In this document: positions 54,125 to 62,834 of the stretch, in pieces
How positions within the stretch are numbered: the first letter of the stretch is position 1
Layout: each line of letters begins with the position of its first letter
Source: G016756615 sp035556195
GTDB lineage: Bacteria > Pseudomonadota > Alphaproteobacteria > Rhizobiales > Rhizobiaceae
NCBI GenBank assembly: GCA_035556195.1
Contig: DATMFK010000061.1
Coordinates: forward strand, 1 to 64,000
DNA: 64,000 nt
Reading direction: 5' to 3'
The notes under the pieces: generated by a model
Seen by the model: only the letters and a program-made list of their open reading frames with translations
What the model was told of the DNA's origin: nothing
The model's database searches: none
Made by a program: the position numbers and the translations under genes

Positions 54125-54919
54125 ATGAGCCAGCTTTCCCATGGCATTTCCTTCCAGGACGTCGGCCGCACTTTTCTCACCCGCGAAGGCGCGACGCTAA
54201 CGGCGCTCGAAACGGTTCGCTTCGACGTCAAACCAGGTGAATTCTTGTCGCTCCTGGGGCCGAGCGGGTGCGGCAAGACTACTCTGCTTCGCATGACCGC
54301 GGGTCTGCTGGCGCCGAGTTGGGGCAAGGTCATCGTCGGCAGCAGCGAGGTGACCCGCCCGCGGCCGGATTTTGGCGTCGTCTTCCAGCAGCCATTGCTG
54401 TTGCCTTGGCTGACGGTCGCCAGCAACGTCCTGTTGCCGGTCGACGTGCAAGGAAGAAGGGTGGCCGATTTCGTCGACAGAGCATATGAACTGCTTGAAA
54501 TGGTCGGCCTCAAAGGCTTCGAAAAGCGCCTTCCATCCGAGCTTTCTGGTGGCATGCAGCAACGCGTCGCACTCGCGAGAGGCCTGATCCACGACCCCAA
54601 GCTCCTGCTCATGGACGAGCCTTTCGCCGCGCTCGACGCGATGACACGCGAGAACATGAATATCGAACTCCAGCGCATATGGTCGGCCAATCGTAAGACC
54701 GTGCTGTTCGTCACGCACGGCATTCCTGAATCCGTGTTCCTGTCCGATCGGGTCGTCGTCATGAGCGCGCGGCCAGGGCGAATATCGAAGATCGTCGACA
54801 TCCCTTTCCAGCGACCGCGTCTGCCATCGTTGCTCGGCACCGCGGAATTCGCCGAGCTTGTGGCTGAGATCCGCGCCACCTTCGACGAGGCGCATCATCC
54901 GCTGGCTGCTGCGGCCTGA
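54125..54919 (+). CDS. ABC transporter ATP-binding protein (TauB/SsuB type)
   Basis: A 264-residue ATPase: Walker A GPSGCGKTT, SGGMQQRVALARGL, LLMDEPFAALDAMTRE and switch His FVTHGIPES. Last gene of the operon, 68 bp after the receptor. No TOBE domain, as usual for this family. Confidence 0.94.
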   Translation: MSQLSHGISFQDVGRTFLTREGATLTALETVRFDVKPGEFLSLLGPSGCGKTTLLRMTAGLLAPSWGKVIVGSSEVTRPRPDFGVVFQQPLLLPWLTVASNVLLPVDVQGRRVADFVDRAYELLEMVGLKGFEKRLPSELSGGMQQRVALARGLIHDPKLLLMDEPFAALDAMTRENMNIELQRIWSANRKTVLFVTHGIPESVFLSDRVVVMSARPGRISKIVDIPFQRPRLPSLLGTAEFAELVAEIRATFDEAHHPLAAAA

Positions 54920-54920
54920 A

Positions 54921-54965
54921 GCATTTCTCCCGAAAGGGTGCAGCGGTTTCGGCAAAAAAGACATG
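54921..54965. repeat. rhizobial-type short palindromic repeat
   Basis: CCGAAA and TTTCGG flank GGGTGCAGCGG, with GCATTTCT before and AAAAGACATG after. From general knowledge this resembles a short element seen very often between genes of Rhizobiales. It lies just after the ABC ATPase stop and may act as a transcript end. Confidence 0.5.
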
Positions 54966-55015
54966 TAGCGCGTCGACGGCTTCTTCGATGGCTGCCCGGC
55001 CGAGCGACAGTGTCG

Positions 55016-55720
55016 TCATACGTGGACGTTGCCATGAGCGAGCTCGCCGTCGTCGGCGTCGGTGAGGAACGCTATGCCGAGCAGAGCGAGGTTGAAAAGC
55101 ACCACGAGCGCAACCACCACCCAACCTGGCAACGGGCCGAGCGCGGCGTTCGCCACGGCTTCCCTGAACGAGCGAACGAAGTCGAATCCGGATCCCTCGA
55201 CCTGCAGCCCGGGGGTCGAAAGCTTCAGCACCCAGGCGAGCAGCAGGATCAGGAACATGTAGATATAGTTCCGCCGCAAGCGGCGGGCGAAAGCTACACG
55301 ACTGGAGAGGAGGAACTTCGGCGACCTCAGCCCCTCGCCCAGGACATACTGCCAATCGGAGGCGAAGTCTGGTTGGGGCGAGAAGATCTGCGCAAAATAG
55401 TAGCGCTCGAACTGGCGAACGCGGGTTCGATAGACGTCGAAGAATCGGTAGCGCCGCGCCTCGATCCACAGCAACAGCAAAATGAGGAGCATCGCGAACA
55501 GCAATACGCCGTGATGGGCATTGGGGGTGGACAGCGAAACGGAAAGCATCGCGGCGACCACCGTGATCGCCCAATTGGTCGTGCGGTCGAGCCTGTCACG
55601 CCATCCCGCCATCCGGGCGATCTCGGCACGGTGGAAATGCGACATGGTCGTGGCGAATTCCGAGGACGACAGCGCTCGCGCGGGAAGCCCCTCGACTTTC
55701 GGTTGTTTTTGCGCGGTCAT
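55016..55720 (-). CDS. DUF2270 membrane protein
   Basis: A 234-residue protein with four hydrophobic helices (two near 50-95, one near 155, one near 205) and a conserved middle part rich in aromatic and basic residues (FFDVYRTRVRQFERYY). This pattern is that of the uncharacterised DUF2270 family. The ATG at 55720 (MTAQKQPKVEG) has GAGGATGGGA upstream; an ATG at 55780 would add 20 residues. It lies downstream of the kinase gene on the same strand. Confidence 0.8.
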   Translation of the reverse strand: MTAQKQPKVEGLPARALSSSEFATTMSHFHRAEIARMAGWRDRLDRTTNWAITVVAAMLSVSLSTPNAHHGVLLFAMLLILLLLWIEARRYRFFDVYRTRVRQFERYYFAQIFSPQPDFASDWQYVLGEGLRSPKFLLSSRVAFARRLRRNYIYMFLILLLAWVLKLSTPGLQVEGSGFDFVRSFREAVANAALGPLPGWVVVALVVLFNLALLGIAFLTDADDGELAHGNVHV

Positions 55721-55815
55721 CGTCCCATCCTCAGGCGAACCGGGGCTGGCGATCCGGCCCGTCAGATATCTGGCGCGCAACCAGTGCGGGGCAATCCATC
55801 GCGCCAGGCGGCGGA

Positions 55816-56445
55816 TCAGACCACGAGATCGGCCGAGCGCCGGCGGCTAAGCACGCGATCGACATTCGGCATGTCGTTGGTCTCGACCCAATTGCGGCCG
55901 TCCTCCTCTGACCGGCCATGCTCCCGCCAGCGTTGCAGGAGACGCCTCTCCAGTTCACGACGCGGCACGTCGAGGAAGATGGTGAAATCGAACACCCCCG
56001 CAAGCTCCTTCCAGGGGTCTTCGTCGAGCAGCAGGTAGTTGCCTTCAACGAAGATGAACTTCGCGTCGGAGCCGATCAATGCGGCTCCGGCTCGCGAAAG
56101 CTCGACGGTTCGGTCGAAAACGGGGATCGCTATATCGGGCTCCCCTGCCCGGATGCGCCTGAGCAGCGCCATGAAACCGCGCAGGTCGAAGGTTTCGGGC
56201 GCCCCCTTGCGATGCCTGAGCCCAAGCCTCTCCAGCACGGCATTGTCGTAGTGGAAACCGTCCATCGGAACGACGATCGCCGAATGCTCGGGCAGGAGCG
56301 CAGCCAATTGCTCCGCGATGGTCGACTTGCCTGCGCCGGGCGGACCGGCGATCGCGACCACGAAACGATCCGACTTGGCCGCCTTCTTGAAGATGGTCGC
56401 GGCAATATGGGCGATCTCGGACAATGCATCCTCCTCAAGCGCCAT
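55816..56445 (-). CDS. FrcK-like nucleoside/sugar kinase, P-loop family
   Basis: A 209-residue kinase of the uridine kinase/pantothenate kinase type. The P-loop GPPGAGKST is at 34-42, DGFHYDN near 62 binds the substrate, and FVEGNYLLLDEDPW is typical. Rhizobial FrcK of fructose transport clusters looks similar, but no fructose genes are adjacent here. Confidence 0.82.
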   Translation of the reverse strand: MALEEDALSEIAHIAATIFKKAAKSDRFVVAIAGPPGAGKSTIAEQLAALLPEHSAIVVPMDGFHYDNAVLERLGLRHRKGAPETFDLRGFMALLRRIRAGEPDIAIPVFDRTVELSRAGAALIGSDAKFIFVEGNYLLLDEDPWKELAGVFDFTIFLDVPRRELERRLLQRWREHGRSEEDGRNWVETNDMPNVDRVLSRRRSADLVV

Positions 56446-56539
56446 CGGTCATGAGAATTTCTGACACAACCAAATCCGCGCGGCAAGCAGAGCAGCAGGG
56501 GAGCCGGCTTTTTCAGGGCGTTGCCGTCGCAACCTGCTT

Positions 56540-56556
56540 CGCCGGATTGTCCGGCG
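56540..56556. promoter_or_regulatory. hairpin/operator upstream of the MetE-like gene
   Basis: CGCCGGA and TCCGGCG pair perfectly around TTG. It lies 48-64 bp before the start codon, in the divergent region with the kinase gene. Operator or leader hairpin; no known riboswitch fold is recognised. Confidence 0.35.
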
Positions 56557-56603
56557 TACCGCCGGGATGCTAGAGCCTTCAAGACCACAATCTGGAGGAT
56601 CTC

Positions 56604-57737
56604 ATGCCCACAGCAACGATCGCCAAGCCGCCCTATCGTGCCGACCATGTCGGCAGCCTGCTCAGGCCCGCCAAGGTCAAAGAGGCACGCAAGCGCCATT
56701 TCGAGGACAAGACGGTCGACCAGGAGGAATTGCGGGCGATCGAAGACGAAGCGATCCGCGACGTCGTGAAAATGCAGGAGAATGCCGGATTGCTCGCCGT
56801 AACGGATGGCGAGATCCGACGGTCGTTCTGGCATTACGATTTCATGGGCGCCTTGACCGGCTTTGAACTGGTGGAACGCGACGGAGGTGTCCAATTCCAC
56901 GGCGCGACGCTGCGGCCGATCTTCCCGACGATCACCGACAGGCTCGACTTTCCAGACGACCACCCGATGCTGGAGCACTACAAATATCTGGCCTCGGTAA
57001 CCGGACTGACGCCGAAGATCTCCATCCCCGGACCGAGCTGCTGCCATTTTCGCACCGCGCGCGAGGACATTCACCCCAAGGAGTACAGGGACGATCCGGA
57101 GGCGCTTTTCGCCGACCTTTCCAAGACCTATGCCAAGGCGGTGAAAGCGTTCTACGAAGCGGGATGCCGTTACCTGCAGATGGACGACATTTTCTTCGCC
57201 TATCTGTGCGACCCGAAGATCCGCGCCCAGAAAGCGGCTGAAGGCACCGACCCCGACTGGCTGATTTCGCGTTACGCCGAGATGATGCACGACGCGATCG
57301 CCGATCGCCCGGACGACATGCTGATCGCCATGCATATGTGCCGCGGCAACTTCCAGTCGACCTGGGTGGCCGAGGGCGCCTACGATCCTGCCGCCGACGC
57401 CGTCTTCAACCGCACGGGCATCGACGTCTACTTCATGGAATATGACAGCGAGCGAGCCGGCGGCCTCGAACCGCTCCGGCTGCTGCCGCGTGGCTCGAAG
57501 CGGGTGCTGCCGGGCTTCATCACGACCAAGACCGGAGAGCTGGAAAATCTCGACGACCTCAAGCGCAAGTTCGACGCAGCCTCGAAATTCGCCGACATCG
57601 GCCAGCTCGGCATCGCCCCTCAATGCGGCTTCGCCTCGACCGAGGAAGGCAACAAGATCACCGAGGACGACCAGAAGCGTAAGCTCGACCTCGTCGTAAA
57701 GACGGCCGAGGCGATCTGGGGCGGCGTGGACAGGTAA
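56604..57737 (+). CDS. MetE C-terminal-like (cobalamin-independent methionine synthase family) protein
   Basis: A 377-residue single-barrel protein related to the C-terminal catalytic half of MetE. Zinc-site elements are visible in HMCRGN and APQCGFAST. It lacks the N-terminal MetE half, so it is not a full methionine synthase. Similar short proteins are often annotated as methyltransferases acting on other methyl donors. GGAGG lies 8 bases before the ATG. Confidence 0.85.
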   Translation: MPTATIAKPPYRADHVGSLLRPAKVKEARKRHFEDKTVDQEELRAIEDEAIRDVVKMQENAGLLAVTDGEIRRSFWHYDFMGALTGFELVERDGGVQFHGATLRPIFPTITDRLDFPDDHPMLEHYKYLASVTGLTPKISIPGPSCCHFRTAREDIHPKEYRDDPEALFADLSKTYAKAVKAFYEAGCRYLQMDDIFFAYLCDPKIRAQKAAEGTDPDWLISRYAEMMHDAIADRPDDMLIAMHMCRGNFQSTWVAEGAYDPAADAVFNRTGIDVYFMEYDSERAGGLEPLRLLPRGSKRVLPGFITTKTGELENLDDLKRKFDAASKFADIGQLGIAPQCGFASTEEGNKITEDDQKRKLDLVVKTAEAIWGGVDR

Positions 57738-57746
57738 GAAATAACG

Positions 57747-57782
57747 GGCAGCCGGCAAACCTCTTCTTAACGACCGGCTGCC
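57747..57782 (+). terminator. possible terminator after the MetE-like gene
   Basis: GGCAGCCGG (57747-57755) and CCGGCTGCC (57774-57782) form a perfect 9-bp stem with an 18-base loop. No T-run follows. Confidence 0.45.
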
Positions 57783-57793
57783 AAATTCATGAA

Positions 57794-58723
57794 TTGCCGA
57801 CAGCTTCGGGAAAGTTGCAGCGTGTAAGTTCGCGGGCTATCCAACTCAAATTATTCAGGTCGAAAGTCTTGCCGTTTTCTTTTTTCTTCCGCCGGGCAGC
57901 CCTCTTCCTGCTTCTGGCCGTCGCGGTTGCTGGTTGCACAACGACGCAGCTGGAAACCGTCGCGCCGACGACGACGTTCAACACGTCCGGCCGCTATGCC
58001 GCCGTCGTGGTGAACGCGAATAACGGCCAGATTCTCTATCAGGCGAATGCGGAAGCGGAACGCTACCCTGCGTCGCTGACAAAGATGATGACGCTTTACC
58101 TGCTGTTCGAGGCGATCGATGCCGGCAAGATCAGCAAGACGGCCGAAATCCCGATCTCGGAGCACGCCCGCCGGCAGCCGCCGACCAAGATCGGCTTCAA
58201 GAGCGGACAGACGATCGACGTGGAAACGGCGATCAGGGCACTTGCCGCCAAATCGGCCAATGACGTGGCCGTGGCCGTCGGCGAATATATTGCCGGTTCG
58301 GAAGAAGCCTTTGCCGCGACCATGACGGCAAAGGCGCGCGTGCTCGGCATGCGCAACACCGTCTTCCGCAACGCGTCGGGCCTGCCCGACGCCGGCCAGC
58401 ACACGACGGCGCGCGACATGGCTCTGCTCGGAATGGCGCTACGCCAGCGTTTCCCCCATCACTACCACTATTTCTCGGAACAGGACTTCGTCTTCCGCGG
58501 CCGGACCATACGCGGACATAACGACCTGATCGGACGCGTGCCCGGCGTCGACGGGATCAAAACCGGATATGTCCGCGCCTCGGGCTACAACATCGTGACC
58601 TCGGTGAACCACGGCAGCCGCCGTCTCGTCGTCGTGGTGATGGGCGGCGACTCGGCGCGCAGCCGTAACGATCATGTCGAGGAGTTGATCCAGCGCTATC
58701 TGCCGCAGGCCACCGGCAGCTAA
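57794..58723 (+). CDS. D-alanyl-D-alanine carboxypeptidase (PBP5 family), lipoprotein-like
   Basis: Trims D-Ala from peptidoglycan stem peptides. Active-site motifs: SLTK (94-97), SAN (154-156) and KTG (256-258). A hydrophobic stretch ends in VAGC, a lipobox with Cys48, so it may be lipid-anchored rather than soluble. The start is uncertain: there is no in-frame ATG before the signal, and 57794 (TTG) or later GTG/TTG codons are possible. The usual C-terminal anchor helix of PBP5 is absent. It ends one base from the convergent cupin gene. Confidence 0.88.
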   Translation: MPTASGKLQRVSSRAIQLKLFRSKVLPFSFFFRRAALFLLLAVAVAGCTTTQLETVAPTTTFNTSGRYAAVVVNANNGQILYQANAEAERYPASLTKMMTLYLLFEAIDAGKISKTAEIPISEHARRQPPTKIGFKSGQTIDVETAIRALAAKSANDVAVAVGEYIAGSEEAFAATMTAKARVLGMRNTVFRNASGLPDAGQHTTARDMALLGMALRQRFPHHYHYFSEQDFVFRGRTIRGHNDLIGRVPGVDGIKTGYVRASGYNIVTSVNHGSRRLVVVVMGGDSARSRNDHVEELIQRYLPQATGS

Positions 58724-58724
58724 T

Positions 58725-59138
<414 letters not shown>

Positions 59139-59178
59139 CTGATTTCTCCTTTTCTTGAGCCGGGCCAGCCGATGCCGG

Positions 59179-59652
59179 TCATTTGTCGGGCAGGGCGGCG
59201 ATCGCGCGAATCTCCAGCAAGCCGCCGGGCACCACGAGCTCGGCCACGCCGATCGCCGTCCAGGCCGGCCAAGGCTCCTTGAGATAGCGGTCCCGGACCC
59301 GGGCGAAGGTCTCCATGTGGCGGGCGATGTCGACATGATAGGTGGTGATCTCGACGAGATCGGCAAGGCCCGCGCCCGCCTCCGCCAGGATCGCGGCGAG
59401 CGCCTCGAATGCGGTGGCGAACTGGCCCTCGGGATCGCGCACGGCCTGGAGTGCCGAGAGCGGCGCGTCAGCGGCGCCGGTGGTTGCCTGAGCGCCGTTC
59501 AAGGCGGCGCTGCCCGGCGCCTCGCCATCGACACTCGTGCCGATAATACCGGAGCAATAGATCATCCCCTTCGAGACGACCGCCGGCGCAAAATGCCATT
59601 GCCGGTAGACACCCTCCAGCGCGGGAGGAACGATGGTCTGGCGGTCGCTCAC
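59179..59652 (-). CDS. RidA/YjgF-family protein
   Basis: A 157-residue trimeric RidA-fold protein, which hydrolyses reactive enamine or imine intermediates in the classical members. It is longer than RidA (about 130), and the usual substrate-binding Arg is not clearly visible in my reading, so it may be another YjgF subfamily. It lies 40 bp before the cupin gene. Confidence 0.82.
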   Translation of the reverse strand: MSDRQTIVPPALEGVYRQWHFAPAVVSKGMIYCSGIIGTSVDGEAPGSAALNGAQATTGAADAPLSALQAVRDPEGQFATAFEALAAILAEAGAGLADLVEITTYHVDIARHMETFARVRDRYLKEPWPAWTAIGVAELVVPGGLLEIRAIAALPDK

Positions 59653-59662
59653 GATCGCTCTC

Positions 59663-60121
59663 CTATTGGCACAGATCGACCCATTCGGCGCCGGTCAATT
59701 CGGCCATGCGCTGCGGGCTCAGCCGGACGGCCGCGTTGGTGGCGCCCGCCGCGGGCACGACCTCCTCGAAGGCTTGCAGCGACACGTCGCAATAGACGGG
59801 CATGGGCGAAGGCAGGCCGAAGGGGCAGACGCCCCCAACGGGATGGCTCGTCGCTTCGAGCACCTGTTCGGCTTCCAGCATGCGCGCCTTGCCGCCGAAC
59901 CTGTCCTTGAACTTGCGATTGTCGAGCCGGGCGGTCCCGCTCGTCACGATCAGCATCATGCGGTCGCCGACACGCAGGCAGATCGTCTTGGCGATCTGCT
60001 CCGGGCGAACGCCATGCGCCTCGGCCGCGAGCGCCACGGTGGCGGAACTCGCCTCGGTGACGATCACGGAGATTTCAGGCGCATTGGCGGCGAAGAAGGC
60101 ACGAACGGATTCAAGCGACAT
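59663..60121 (-). CDS. YbaK/EbsC family aminoacyl-tRNA deacylase
   Basis: A 152-residue protein of the YbaK/ProX fold, which removes wrongly attached amino acids from tRNA(Pro). Motifs: KTICLRVGDRMMLIVTSG and the Gly-Gly-Val-Pro-type loop GGVCPFGL. First of three minus-strand small genes, 10 bp before ridA. Confidence 0.88.
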   Translation of the reverse strand: MSLESVRAFFAANAPEISVIVTEASSATVALAAEAHGVRPEQIAKTICLRVGDRMMLIVTSGTARLDNRKFKDRFGGKARMLEAEQVLEATSHPVGGVCPFGLPSPMPVYCDVSLQAFEEVVPAAGATNAAVRLSPQRMAELTGAEWVDLCQ

Positions 60122-60357
60122 GCTCTGCAGGTTCCCCCGGCGGACAGGCTGGCGTGGCGCAACAAATCAGAAACCGGACGCGCAGGCAAACGCCGGGTTA
60201 GATGACCAACGCGTGCAGCCGTTCCGAGGCTCGCCGGTTGGTATTTCCGGCTTGCGCATCGTTGCTCGATTTCGACGGTTGATGCAGGGCAGCGCTTCGG
60301 TTATGTAGCGCGTGGACGGGCTGCTTCGGCCCGGCCTCTTCCGGGTCACCCCGGCAG

Positions 60358-60434
60358 GCACCCGTAGCTCAGCTGGATAGAGTGCTGCCCTCCGAAGGCA
60401 GAGGTCACAGGTTCGAATCCTGTCGGGTGCGCCA
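60358..60434 (+). tRNA. tRNA-Arg (anticodon CCG)
   Basis: The full cloverleaf can be drawn: acceptor GCACCCG/CGGGTGC, D-arm GCTC...GAGT, anticodon stem CTGCC/GGCAG with loop CTCCGAA (anticodon CCG at 60392-60394), T-arm with GTTCGAATC, and encoded 3' CCA. It reads arginine codon CGG. The decayed recombinase gene directly downstream makes it a likely old integration site. Confidence 0.96.
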
Positions 60435-60455
60435 ACTTCCCAAGATTTGCTCTCT

Positions 60456-60965
60456 TTAGGATGCCAACACTGCCGGCTGCCTGCTCGAAGCGGCCACGAG
60501 CGTTCGCAGCAGTCCTGACTTCGATAATGCGAACTTCGTTATCCGCGACTTCAACGCGCTGAGCAAAGGCGCGCAGGCGATCCCGCCGATAGCCGCCCCC
60601 TTCCAGCCTTCACCCGGTGAGCAGGGTCGGATCGCTGGTGACGCGCGCGGCACGATTGAGATTGCGGGAAGTTCAGCTTGAGTTGCATCCGAGTGGAAAA
60701 TTTCACGGTCGATCATCGGCGGCACCGCCATGATCGCTACTTCGTTCTGCGGCTTCTTCTCCCGGTTCTTATGGGGGCGCATGTTGTCGCCGTCACGGAT
60801 GCGATGGTCGCCAGAGCGCCCATGCGTGTCGAGGCAGGCAACGCTGGCGTGGTGCAGATCGCCCCGGCGGCTCGGTAACCACCACTGGCACAGCTGCGCA
60901 ATCAACGGCGGCACGCTCACCGCCTCACGCGACCATGCTGGCATATTTGCGGCCTACTCGGATTA
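60456..60965 (-). pseudogene. decayed large serine recombinase (C-terminal part)
   Basis: Minus-strand pieces in shifting frames match the recombinase domain order: an HxLTRTxYxGxH-like part (CLDTHGRSGDH), REKKPQNEVAIMAVPPMIDR, then in another frame VTSDPTLLTG, RAFAQRVEVADNEVRI, and finally KSGLLRTLVAASS before the stop at 60456. The N-terminal catalytic domain is not recognisable and several frameshifts and stops interrupt the frame. The upstream limit is approximate and may reach about 61100. Confidence 0.7.
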
Positions 60966-61138
60966 CAACTCGCCCTTGGTTCCGGGCTTCGCGCCGGGGA
61001 TGCAGAACCTGGCTGTGGGCCCGCTGCCGATGAACGGCGCATCTGCTGACGGGACTCCGGCGGTAGATTGTCCGGGGGACGCGCAGCTCGACGACGTGCT
61101 GCAGTCGCAGGCAATGTAAACCGAAGCGGCGGTAATTA

Positions 61139-61765
61139 TTAGCGCTCTTGAAGAGCCAACCGGATGCCGAGGGCGCAGTACACGCCGCCAACCAATTTTC
61201 CCTGCCATTTCATAACCGACGCGTTGCGGCGCAGGAAGTTGCCCAGCCCGCTGGCGCCCAGGGCGAATACGCTTGTGCTGAGAAGGCCCAGGCCGACAAA
61301 GATAACGCCCAGAATCATGAGCTGAAGCGCTGTCGAGCCGTTTTCGGGCCGGACGAATTGCGGAAGGAATGCAAGGAAGAACAGCGCTGTCTTCGGATTG
61401 AGAACTTCCGCCCAAATTGCCTGGCTGAAAGCCTGACCAGCTGAAATCGGCAGCGCGCCAGCTGATGGATCGACAGGGGCTTTTTCCAGCAGCGCACGAA
61501 TGCCGAGATAGATAAGATAGGCAGCGCCGATGTACTTGACGATCGTGAACAGCATGGCCGAGGCGGCGATGACCGCCGAGATACCGACCACGGCCATCAG
61601 CGTGTGGATCAGATCGCCGGCGGCAATCCCGACTCCGGTGGCGATCCCAACTTTCGCTCCGGAAGTCGTAGCCCGCGCCAGCGTGAGCAGCGTGGCTGGT
61701 CCCGGAACAAAGACAAAGCCCAGAACAACCGCCAAGTACGTTAGCATTGTCGTCGTGTCGATCAC
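61139..61765 (-). CDS. LysE/RhtB-family amino acid exporter
   Basis: A 208-residue inner-membrane protein with five to six helices and the family start YLAVVLGFVFVPGPATLLTL and GLGVASG-like GIATGVGIAAGDL. Exports amino acids or derivatives. It lies 45 bp downstream of a small membrane gene (same strand), which in turn is divergent from a MarR gene that may control both. Confidence 0.9.
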   Translation of the reverse strand: MIDTTTMLTYLAVVLGFVFVPGPATLLTLARATTSGAKVGIATGVGIAAGDLIHTLMAVVGISAVIAASAMLFTIVKYIGAAYLIYLGIRALLEKAPVDPSAGALPISAGQAFSQAIWAEVLNPKTALFFLAFLPQFVRPENGSTALQLMILGVIFVGLGLLSTSVFALGASGLGNFLRRNASVMKWQGKLVGGVYCALGIRLALQER

Positions 61766-61810
61766 GCGGCTTCCTCCGGGGAAGTAAGGTCAAGGAGGTC
61801 GGACATGCAG

Positions 61811-62275
61811 CTACCGGCCAATCAGAAAGGCGCTGACTGCGCCACACAATGCAAGCAGGGTCGCAAACTCCAATGGTATGCGCCAAATGCTCAGCCGCAC
61901 CCACGTTCTTGCCTTCTCCTGCATCTGTGGCGTCAGATGTCTCGCCCGTTCGAACTCGAGCGCTCGGGGGATGAAGTAGATGCCTGACCAGATACGCATA
62001 AGCAGGTGGCTTGCGGCCGCGATGAGAAGCCACATACGCGCAGATGAATGTGGCCAAATCAGCCACAAGGCGGCGACGAGCGCAAACTCAAAGGCAAAGT
62101 GCACAGGCATCCAGAAGAGCTTCCGGTTGAGCCCTCCCTGTTCAGGCTGGATCAACTGAATCTTCGCAGGCCATATCCGGTCTACCAGCAAGCACTCATA
62201 GAACGCGCCGCCGAGGCTCACGGCAGCGAGAGAAAGCGCCGCAAAGGCTGCAAACGGAGCAAGCATGCCCTCCAT
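61811..62275 (-). CDS. hypothetical four-helix membrane protein
   Basis: A 154-residue protein with four hydrophobic helices near 7-25, 60-75, 80-100 and 130-150. I recognise no family with confidence; the FYECLLVDRIWPAKIQLIQP segment resembles small DUF1772-type membrane proteins only loosely. Likely co-transcribed with the LysE gene. Confidence 0.72.
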   Translation of the reverse strand: MEGMLAPFAAFAALSLAAVSLGGAFYECLLVDRIWPAKIQLIQPEQGGLNRKLFWMPVHFAFEFALVAALWLIWPHSSARMWLLIAAASHLLMRIWSGIYFIPRALEFERARHLTPQMQEKARTWVRLSIWRIPLEFATLLALCGAVSAFLIGR

Positions 62276-62314
62276 TGCGGATATATCCCCATATGATATC
62301 TTAGCGATCGAATA

Positions 62315-62329
62315 TCTTGATGATTAAGA
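62315..62329. promoter_or_regulatory. MarR-type operator
   Basis: TCTTGATGATTAAGA is a near-perfect 15-bp palindrome 8 bp before the marR start and inside the 61-bp divergent gap. Its form and place suit autorepression and control of the membrane-protein/lysE pair. Confidence 0.5.
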
Positions 62330-62336
62330 GAAATCA

Positions 62337-62825
62337 ATGGCGGAGTCAAATCAGCGGCGGGCGGACCAGATGATGAAGCTTGGTGTCGCGCTCCGAACGG
62401 CTAGCGCCAAGAGTACCTTGATCAGCCAGGCAGTCGCCGACGCAGTGGGCCTTACTCCTACCGCGCTCGAGTGCCTTGACCTGATTCAATTGCGGGGGCG
62501 TGCCACCGCAGGTGAGCTGGCGCGGCATACCGGCTTGACGACCGGAGCCGTTACGAGCCTGATCGATCGGTTGGAGCATGCCGGTTACGTCACTCGCGAG
62601 CGCGACCCGCACGATCGTCGGCGCGTCTATGTCAGCCTGCGGCCCGAAAGCATAGGGGCACTCGCGGGGATCTATCATCCTCTGCAGGCGGCGACGGAGC
62701 GTTTGTTCGGTCGCTATTCGACGGCGGAATTGAGCCTGATCACCGACTTTACGGAGCGAAGCGCAGCGATTGCGAGCGATTTCGTGAGAAGCCTTAGAGA
62801 TTTGAAGATCAAGAACCCAACCTGA
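62337..62825 (+). CDS. MarR-family transcriptional regulator
   Basis: A 162-residue MarR protein. The winged helix is seen in TAGELARHTGLTTGAVTSLIDRLEHAGYV, followed by the wing ERDPHDRRRVYVSL. Divergent from the small membrane-protein/lysE unit, so it probably represses an export function in response to a small ligand. Confidence 0.92.
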   Translation: MAESNQRRADQMMKLGVALRTASAKSTLISQAVADAVGLTPTALECLDLIQLRGRATAGELARHTGLTTGAVTSLIDRLEHAGYVTRERDPHDRRRVYVSLRPESIGALAGIYHPLQAATERLFGRYSTAELSLITDFTERSAAIASDFVRSLRDLKIKNPT

Positions 62826-62834
62826 TGAGTGGCA

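Noticed and set aside
56446..56603. SAM or cobalamin riboswitch before the MetE-like gene
   Set aside because: Only one 7-bp hairpin is found; no conserved riboswitch core could be recognised by eye.
56130..57758. Minus-strand frame opposite the MetE-like gene that runs into the kinase region
   Set aside because: It is antisense to the MetE-like gene and out of frame with the kinase; it has no recognisable motif.
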